A stretch of 64,000 nt of DNA from UBA9732 sp963599445 (GTDB taxonomy: Bacteria; Spirochaetota; Spirochaetia; Sphaerochaetales; Sphaerochaetaceae). The notes beneath the pieces were generated by a model. The model was given only the letters and a program-made list of their open reading frames with translations, ran no database searches and was not told the origin of the DNA. Both the position numbers and the translations under genes were made by a program. Shown in pieces: positions 58,655 to 64,000 of the stretch. The stretch covers positions 86,791 through 150,790 of the forward strand of contig CAVBWZ010000006.1 of NCBI GenBank assembly GCA_963599445.1, in the 5' to 3' direction. Position 1 is the stretch's first letter; every line of letters begins with the position of its first letter.

Positions 58655-59376
58655 TGGATATGAAAAAACGACTTTTGATTCTGCTTTCCTGCATTGTTCT
58701 GGCGTTTGCACTCTGTGCATGCGCCACCAATGGAGGGGATGCTATAACTGGAAATGGAGACATTGTAATCTCCATGGTTGAAATGGAGGAGAAGGCTCCT
58801 GCGGTTCTGGAGCTTCCTTCCTTCGTGATGTCGCCTGAACCTGAAGATGAGAAGCCTGAGGCATATCCGTTCACACTTTCAGTAGGTGATACGGTGTCGT
58901 TTGGAACCTACAACGGGGAAACCTTGAATTGGATCGTATCCGCAGTGGATGGAGACGATGTACTTCTCGTATCGCAGTACCTCATCCCTTGCAGTCTGAT
59001 CAACAGGATGTTCGATTCCACGGCATCCAACTCCAAGTGGAAGACAAGCTCCATTAGGACATGGCTCAATGGCGGGTTCCTTGCGGAGGCTTTCACTGAA
59101 GAGGAGATGACCTGCATCATACCTAGTATATCAGGTGACTTCGTGTCACTTCCAAGTAAAGAGGAAATTGATGCATTCACCGGCGACATGGAGCTTCTCG
59201 TCGCCCGATACAGGGACGATGCATATGCGAGCTCCTGGTGGCTGCGTTCCGCAGGCACGAAGGACGGCAACATCGCGTATGTGAACGGAAGGGGTTCCAT
59301 TGTGGAGACCGGAATGCCGGCCAACTACACGATGGGCGTGCGACCTATGGTATGGGTACGCATTCCAAAGGTCTGA
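58654..59376 (+). CDS. DUF6273-type lipoprotein
   Basis: 240 residues from the ATG at 58654 (overlaps the upstream stop as TGATG); the ATG at 58660 is the alternative. Lipobox FALCA-C. Residues about 75-238 match DUF6273: VGDTVSFGTYNGETLNWIVSAVDGDDVLLVSQYL, then SSIRTWLNGGFLAEAFTEEEM, then SWWLRSAG and GVRPMVWVRI. The domain is frequent in surface proteins of gut bacteria; function unknown. It separates two paralogous beta-helix lipoproteins. Confidence 0.82.
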   Translation: MDMKKRLLILLSCIVLAFALCACATNGGDAITGNGDIVISMVEMEEKAPAVLELPSFVMSPEPEDEKPEAYPFTLSVGDTVSFGTYNGETLNWIVSAVDGDDVLLVSQYLIPCSLINRMFDSTASNSKWKTSSIRTWLNGGFLAEAFTEEEMTCIIPSISGDFVSLPSKEEIDAFTGDMELLVARYRDDAYASSWWLRSAGTKDGNIAYVNGRGSIVETGMPANYTMGVRPMVWVRIPKV

Positions 59377-59449
59377 ACTGATAGCAAATCGTTAACTGCC
59401 TGGCGTATGCCGGACAAGGATTGGATAAAGAAACAAGGAGAAAGATGAA

Positions 59450-62197
59450 ATGAAGAAACTGTCATTCATCCTATTGGCGGTCATGCTGATTACGGCTATG
59501 TTCGTGTCATGCAAGGCCGAGGTTATTGACGATTCGAATCTCGTGAATGTGCATTTCACGACCGATGACAATGCAAAGGGTCTCAATTGGTCAAGACCTG
59601 CATTCGTTTCCAGCGACTACTACTGGACATACTCTGCCAGAAAGGTCGGAGGCGGTCCTGCAACCGGCGAAGGAACCGGTGAGATTGGAAAAGATTTGGC
59701 GAAGGAGATTGGTCCTTTCTCTCAGGGCGCATGGGAATTCACTCTCTATGGTTACTCTGATGAATCAAAGAAAACCCTCGTATACGAAGGAACTGGAAGT
59801 GGGGTTCTTGCAAAAAACAAGGATAACTCTGTCAACTCTATCAAAGTTGCAGTTGAAGCAAAAAAGGAAGGAATAGGAACTATCCATGTCTCCAAGGACA
59901 TCGTCCTTAAGGATTCTAATGGAGTCACTTATATTCCAACTGGTATAATCGTCAAACAGGTTGGTAGCGAAACTGCCGATGACGAGATTGGATTTGATAG
60001 TACCAACGGCGAAGATATTGAAAAGGAATCCGGCTATTATGCTGTAACGATCAGAATGGTTGCCGATGTCAATGGAGAGAAGATTGTCTACGCCTCAAAC
60101 ACAATCTACATCAACGTCTATGGTGGACAGACTACAACGATTGGTGGAACACTCGATGAGGCAACGACTTCAACGAAGTTCGAAGCTGAAGATGGAACAG
60201 TCTCTGGCAACGAAGAGGGCGAAATTGAGACTAATGGAAGCGCAACCATTTCGGTTGGTGTTGTTCCAAACAAAAATGCTGTTGCAGAAGATGGAGAAGC
60301 TCTAAAGACCACTGTTGTCTTTGAAGAAGGTGCATTTGAGGCAGAACAGAAAACAGCAAGGCTCAGTGTCACTGCATATCCAGCATCGGTTTCAAAGAGC
60401 TTCAGCATCAATCCTTCGAATGGAGCCGTCGTGTCGGGAATCGGCCTCAGCTTGACCGTTGATGGTGCGAACGTTGATACCTTCAACGGAAAGAAAGCTA
60501 CTGTAGCGACATACGTCGCAACAGGACTCGTTCCTGGCGATGTTGAAGTTGATGGCGCAGCAGCGGCAAAAGAAGGTCTTAGGCTTGTATACAATGGAAG
60601 CGAAGATTCTGCTATGCAGCCTACGATTGTCTCCTACAATCCAAAGACTGGAAAGCTCGTATTCACAACAACCCACTTCAGTCAGTACTACGTTGCTTCA
60701 ACCGAAATCGTTGCAGTGAACACAACAACAAATGCTGCGTATACGTCACTTCAGGATGCAATTGATGCGGCCCAAAATGGTGATGTTATAACAGTTTTGA
60801 AAGCTATTGATCCTGAGCTTACGATTGTTGTCGAGGGCAAAACAATTACACTTGACCTCAACGGCAAAACAATCAGCAATAGTGCTGATTTGTGGTGTGG
60901 GAATGACTGGTCTCTTATTTCGGTTCGTGAAAATGGAAACCTTACAATCACAGGAGATGGAACTCTACAGGCAAAAGAAAATGACTGCTATCCTGTAGAT
61001 GTCCAGGATGGAGCTATCCTTACGATTGAAAATGGAACGTTCGTTGGAAATATCCATGCTGTATATGTTAAAAAAGGTACTGCGAATATCGAAGGCGGAA
61101 GGTATTCTGTGCAGCAGAAATACCCGGAAGTGGTCAAGGCTGATGGATTTGTACTTAATCTCTATGATGCAAACCGTGCAGATGGCACGGCAAAGATGAT
61201 TGTAACCGGTGGAGAATTCAAGAATTTCAATCCTCAAGATTGTTGGGCTGAAGGTGCACATACAAACTTCCTTCCTGAAAATGGTGGATATGTAGCTACC
61301 TATGATGCCTATAAGGGCGTGTTCGTTGTTGAAAAGTTCGAAGAGAAAAAAGTCAGTGACTATGCCTCTCTCGTAAATGCATTGAATTCCGGAAAATTGG
61401 CTGTTTTGCAGAATGACATTTCGCTTTCTGGTTCCGTGAGAATTGGAAAAGATGTAATGGCGGCTTTGGACTTGAATGGAAAGACAATTTCCATGCAGAC
61501 GAAGGATGCAAGGGCTATTGTTGTTGATTCTGGAAATTTGACTGTTATTGGCAAAGAAGGGGCAATTGAGTCTCACGGAAATGCATTCAGAGTCATAAAC
61601 GGTGGAGTTCTGTCCATTTCTGAAAGAGGAACTTATACAAGCACTAACAATAGTGCTATTGTAGCAGGAGATAGCGATGAATCCACAGGAGGAACTGTTG
61701 TTATCGTTAGCGCTGAAGTAAAGGCTCAAGAGGCGGCTTTGCTTGTGTTGAAGGATAGCAAGCTTGTTGTTTACGGTGGAACCTTTTCTGCTGCTGACAA
61801 TTTTGTAGTTGGTACAAATGGAACGGAAGGACTTGGTGGTTACGATATAACAATTAATGGTGGAACATTCAATGGAAAAATCGTATCTTCCCAATTTATT
61901 GCCTGCGGAGTCTACGCTGCAAACGATGGAATCATCACTCTGAATGGAGGAGTTTTTAATATTGAAAACGGTGTTGGAATTATTGCCCGCAGAGGCGACC
62001 TTTACGTGGGGGAGAATGTAAAAATTAAGCTTACTCCTGGAGACACTGAAGCTGGCAAAATCGGAGATTCCTTGGTTGTGGTTACAACTAATTCACAAAT
62101 TGTTCGTGACGAGAAATCAAATTATGGTAGTCTAAAAATAAAGAACAAATCAATCTATACGATTGTAGGGGTTGATGGCAAGGAAATCCAGAATTAA
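59450..62197 (+). CDS. Modular lipoprotein with beta-helix-like C-terminus (paralogue 2)
   Basis: 915 residues. AAGGAG precedes the ATG by nine bases. Lipobox AMFVS-C; N-terminal module (CKAEVIDDSNLVNVHF, KGLNWSR, IYINVYGGQTTTIGGTLD) nearly identical to the gene at 56042. Next module GIGLSLTVDGANVDTFNGKKATV and NPKTGKLVFTTTHFS. From about 425 the beta-helix-like part contains AYTSLQDAIDAAQNGDVITVLK, TITLDLNGKTIS, LTIENGTFVGN, ITINGGTFNGK and so on. The two C-termini are unrelated enough to suggest module exchange behind a conserved lipoprotein head. A terminator follows. Confidence 0.76.
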   Translation: MKKLSFILLAVMLITAMFVSCKAEVIDDSNLVNVHFTTDDNAKGLNWSRPAFVSSDYYWTYSARKVGGGPATGEGTGEIGKDLAKEIGPFSQGAWEFTLYGYSDESKKTLVYEGTGSGVLAKNKDNSVNSIKVAVEAKKEGIGTIHVSKDIVLKDSNGVTYIPTGIIVKQVGSETADDEIGFDSTNGEDIEKESGYYAVTIRMVADVNGEKIVYASNTIYINVYGGQTTTIGGTLDEATTSTKFEAEDGTVSGNEEGEIETNGSATISVGVVPNKNAVAEDGEALKTTVVFEEGAFEAEQKTARLSVTAYPASVSKSFSINPSNGAVVSGIGLSLTVDGANVDTFNGKKATVATYVATGLVPGDVEVDGAAAAKEGLRLVYNGSEDSAMQPTIVSYNPKTGKLVFTTTHFSQYYVASTEIVAVNTTTNAAYTSLQDAIDAAQNGDVITVLKAIDPELTIVVEGKTITLDLNGKTISNSADLWCGNDWSLISVRENGNLTITGDGTLQAKENDCYPVDVQDGAILTIENGTFVGNIHAVYVKKGTANIEGGRYSVQQKYPEVVKADGFVLNLYDANRADGTAKMIVTGGEFKNFNPQDCWAEGAHTNFLPENGGYVATYDAYKGVFVVEKFEEKKVSDYASLVNALNSGKLAVLQNDISLSGSVRIGKDVMAALDLNGKTISMQTKDARAIVVDSGNLTVIGKEGAIESHGNAFRVINGGVLSISERGTYTSTNNSAIVAGDSDESTGGTVVIVSAEVKAQEAALLVLKDSKLVVYGGTFSAADNFVVGTNGTEGLGGYDITINGGTFNGKIVSSQFIACGVYAANDGIITLNGGVFNIENGVGIIARRGDLYVGENVKIKLTPGDTEAGKIGDSLVVVTTNSQIVRDEKSNYGSLKIKNKSIYTIVGVDGKEIQN

Positions 62198-62220
62198 GAG
62201 ATACTTGCGAGTTTAAATTT

Positions 62221-62264
62221 AGGAGTACTGTCAAACTGTTTCAGGTATGGCGGTACTCCTTTTG
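62221..62264 (+). terminator. Terminator of the surface-protein cluster
   Basis: Stem AGGAGTAC with GTACTCCT and a 24-base loop, then TTTT. It is followed by about 70 bp of AT-rich sequence to the convergent toxin gene. Confidence 0.65.
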
Positions 62265-62334
62265 TTGCATACATGATTCATTGTAAAACATTGTTTAAAA
62301 CGGTGTATTTGTATGTGTTTGCTTTGTAGTGTTT

Positions 62335-63252
62335 TTATTGCATAATGCATGGAAAAAGAGTTTCTTGGATGGTCATTAAACATCTCTTCACGTCATCATA
62401 ACCGATTGGATCTGCAGTGAAGTAGGAAGTGATGGATTCATAGTCTGCTTTGTAATAGTCGGACTCGCATATTTCCTTGAGTAATTTCTTGATGTCCACA
62501 TTTGGCTTTGCTGATGGACAGACTTTCATACTGGTTCTGAGCAATCGGACTTCTTCAAAGAGCGAATGAAAAGATTCATCGAATGAAATAAGCGGATAAA
62601 GTTTGTAAATGTCGTATAAATGTCTGGAAAGACGGACACTCTTGCCTTTCATATAATAATCGCAAATAGCAAATACCTTATCAGTGAAAGTTCGTTCAAC
62701 TGTTTGGATATGCATCTTGAAAGGTTTAAGTCCATATTTCTCTATAAGGTTCTTTGCTCCAATGCTTTCAAGATATTGAAAGATGTAGCTATCTATTTCT
62801 TTCTCGACTGTAGGAAAAGCATAGGAGCCTAGTGCAGTTTCGAGTTTCACACCATTTGAAAGCTTATTATTGGAAGGCGCAATGCTTTCATAATCAAAGA
62901 TATAGGCATTTACATCTCTATCGCTCTGGAGTTCGTTCCAGTTGATGATGGGTAATCTTAAAACTTGACTTATTTCTGCAATTACGACATTTTTGAGCCG
63001 TTTTCTTCGTGAAGCACCTATATGTTCGGAAAACGTGATGTCGATGTCTTCTGAAAACCTTGTCATCACATGGAGAGCTTTGGAAAGGGATGTGCCTCCT
63101 TTGAATACGATATTGTCGTAGTGCTCGGATAGAAGCTTCAAGATCATTGTGACATAGTAATCCTTTTCAATTATATCGATTGATCGGCCAAGACCTTCAG
63201 ATGTTGCAACAACCACTTCCTTGAAAACCTGTTTGTTGTCATGCAAAAACAT
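62335..63252 (-). CDS. AbiEii-type nucleotidyltransferase toxin
   Basis: 305 residues. The nucleotidyltransferase core is visible: FKGGTSLSKALHVMTRFSEDIDITF has the GG-T-S-(x)-DIDI/L pattern with the metal-binding Asp pair (SEDIDI near 68-73). A later helix has TFTDKVFAICDYYMKG, KGxxxRLSRHLYDIYKL, family motifs of AbiEii. Such toxins transfer nucleotides to tRNA or other targets and abort phage infection. It overlaps the upstream antitoxin gene by 14 bp, the standard order. Confidence 0.88.
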   Translation of the reverse strand: MFLHDNKQVFKEVVVATSEGLGRSIDIIEKDYYVTMILKLLSEHYDNIVFKGGTSLSKALHVMTRFSEDIDITFSEHIGASRRKRLKNVVIAEISQVLRLPIINWNELQSDRDVNAYIFDYESIAPSNNKLSNGVKLETALGSYAFPTVEKEIDSYIFQYLESIGAKNLIEKYGLKPFKMHIQTVERTFTDKVFAICDYYMKGKSVRLSRHLYDIYKLYPLISFDESFHSLFEEVRLLRTSMKVCPSAKPNVDIKKLLKEICESDYYKADYESITSYFTADPIGYDDVKRCLMTIQETLFPCIMQ

Positions 63253-63856
63253 TTGTAAGCTCCATATCGTAGATCGCCTTGTATGTTCTCAGTGGATAGC
63301 TTGGAATGAGCGTATCCACCAGCGTCTTTTCTATTCTATTCTCTGAAATATAGCTTTTCAAACATTTTGAAGCATTGGCATGGACATCCGATAGGTTTTC
63401 TATGTCTTTGAGGATTTCAAGCAGCATAACGGCTTTTACGTTGTCTTTCGTTATCGTCACAGCGGATTTTCTGACAATATAACTGAATTTTCCAATTTTC
63501 ACCGTTCTTGTAGCCGCACTTGTCTTGTTGCTGACGATTTCCTTGACTTGTGGCACCTGTTCTGAAATACCTATCATGTTTGCAAGAGTGTGTCCTGCAT
63601 AGCAGCCATAACTGTTGGTTTTGCTTCTGATGTACTTCAACTCTGCAACCGCATCTGCACTGAGGGTAAAGGGAATGCCTGAAACTGATTTCTTTGGAAG
63701 GTAGTAGATTCCATCCATGTAGCGACAAAGAGTTCCCTTGTCAATCAGTTTCTTTATCTGCTGACAAAGGTTGTCATACTTCATATCGAGTTCGATATTC
63801 TGCAGTAGAATGGGTTCTCCTGCCTTGTAATTTTTCCTAATGTAATCAAGTAGCAT
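63239..63856 (-). CDS. AbiEi-like antitoxin / transcriptional regulator (DUF6088 type)
   Basis: 205 residues from the ATG at 63856. The N-terminal winged helix-turn-helix is roughly 1-70 (LDYIRKNYKAGEPILLQNI, KYDNLCQQIKKLIDKGTLCRY). The C-terminal domain includes ADAVAELKYI and SYGCYAGHTLANMIG. AbiEi-type antitoxins repress their own promoter through the N-terminal domain and neutralise toxin indirectly. No ribosome-binding site is seen; a -10-like TATACT lies only six bases before the ATG. Confidence 0.83.
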   Translation of the reverse strand: MLLDYIRKNYKAGEPILLQNIELDMKYDNLCQQIKKLIDKGTLCRYMDGIYYLPKKSVSGIPFTLSADAVAELKYIRSKTNSYGCYAGHTLANMIGISEQVPQVKEIVSNKTSAATRTVKIGKFSYIVRKSAVTITKDNVKAVMLLEILKDIENLSDVHANASKCLKSYISENRIEKTLVDTLIPSYPLRTYKAIYDMELTNVFA

Positions 63857-63858
63857 TG

Positions 63859-63897
63859 TTTCAGTATATTTAATATATAAAATCAAATTTACTGAAA
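63859..63897 (-). promoter_or_regulatory. Inverted repeat upstream of the antitoxin gene (candidate operator)
   Basis: TTTCAGTA (63859-63866) with TACTGAAA (63890-63897), 39 bp in all, covering the likely promoter. Known AbiEi antitoxins bind inverted repeats in this position. The rest of the window to 64000 shows no supported gene. Confidence 0.5.
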
Positions 63898-64000
63898 TAG
63901 TAATGGTAAAACTCTTCTTTGGCAACTGATTCTTTGGGAATCCTATCGAGGTTTAAAGTTTTTTGTATCTCAGTCATTATGATGTCGCTATGAGAGCGGA

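Overview
The window is one chromosomal segment from a diderm, apparently anaerobic bacterium. It has outer-membrane beta-barrels, many lipoproteins, an Rnf electron-transfer complex, an Nfn-type transhydrogenase and rubredoxin. Gene content and order (rnfCDGEA followed by a NusG-II protein and a Gx transporter; FecR/beta-barrel protein; DUF1846; many surface lipoproteins) suggest a host-associated member of Spirochaetota, close to Sphaerochaetaceae or Treponemataceae. This is inference, since no rRNA is present. I see no prophage, insertion sequence, integrase or CRISPR array.

Layout. 1-7.9 kb: the end of a DUF4105-like membrane protein, a minus-strand operon (hydroxyacid dehydrogenase, Lrp regulator, recO, recJ), then on the plus strand a dihydroorotate-dehydrogenase-like enzyme, an acyltransferase and a small lipoprotein. 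7.9-20.8 kb: housekeeping genes (mutL, ttcA, tRNA-Met, a YycJ-type hydrolase, asnS, DJ-1 and DUF1846) with two paralogous PD-(D/E)XK nuclease-like genes inserted among them, plus a short rubredoxin gene. 20.8-26.2 kb: a Crp/Fnr regulator followed by pilin, chaperone and usher genes. 26.2-37.6 kb: a lipoprotein with a C9 tract, two CNNM/CorC membrane proteins, a LysR regulator, a kinase-like protein, a 2Fe-2S ferredoxin, an isolated SpoIIE C-terminal domain, nfnAB and pyrG. 37.7-41.5 kb: a TetR/CPBP/isochorismatase operon and a PadR/HAAS-DUF4097 pair. 41.7-52.6 kb: a flavin and Rnf block (duplicated-domain lipoprotein, apbE, rnfCDGEA without rnfB, NusG-II, Gx), then PsiE-like and ECF transporter (A-A'-T) genes. 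52.7-62.2 kb: a surface cluster with a beta-barrel protein carrying a G9 tract, a Cys-rich repeat lipoprotein, two modular beta-helix lipoproteins and a DUF6273 lipoprotein. 62.3-63.9 kb: an AbiE-type toxin-antitoxin pair.

How the parts work together. nfnAB, the Rnf complex with its flavin transferase ApbE, the 2Fe-2S ferredoxin and rubredoxin describe a ferredoxin/NAD(P)-based anaerobic energy metabolism. The surface genes (pilus, barrels, lipoproteins) look adapted to variable exposure: two are interrupted by homopolymeric G/C tracts in which a one-base slip in either direction gives an immediate stop.

The most unusual feature is the pair of nuclease-like genes. Each is preceded by two tandem dyads whose start-to-start distance is exactly 41 bp, although the dyad sequence differs (TTTAATCTAGA in one, TGTCCAATTTTT in the other). 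Both have a promoter at the same place in the array and an ATG only 5-6 bases after the -10. A third array, same sequence class and spacing as the second, stands at 37.8 kb with no nuclease gene. A dispersed family of degenerate repeats with a 10-bp period also recurs in intergenic regions.
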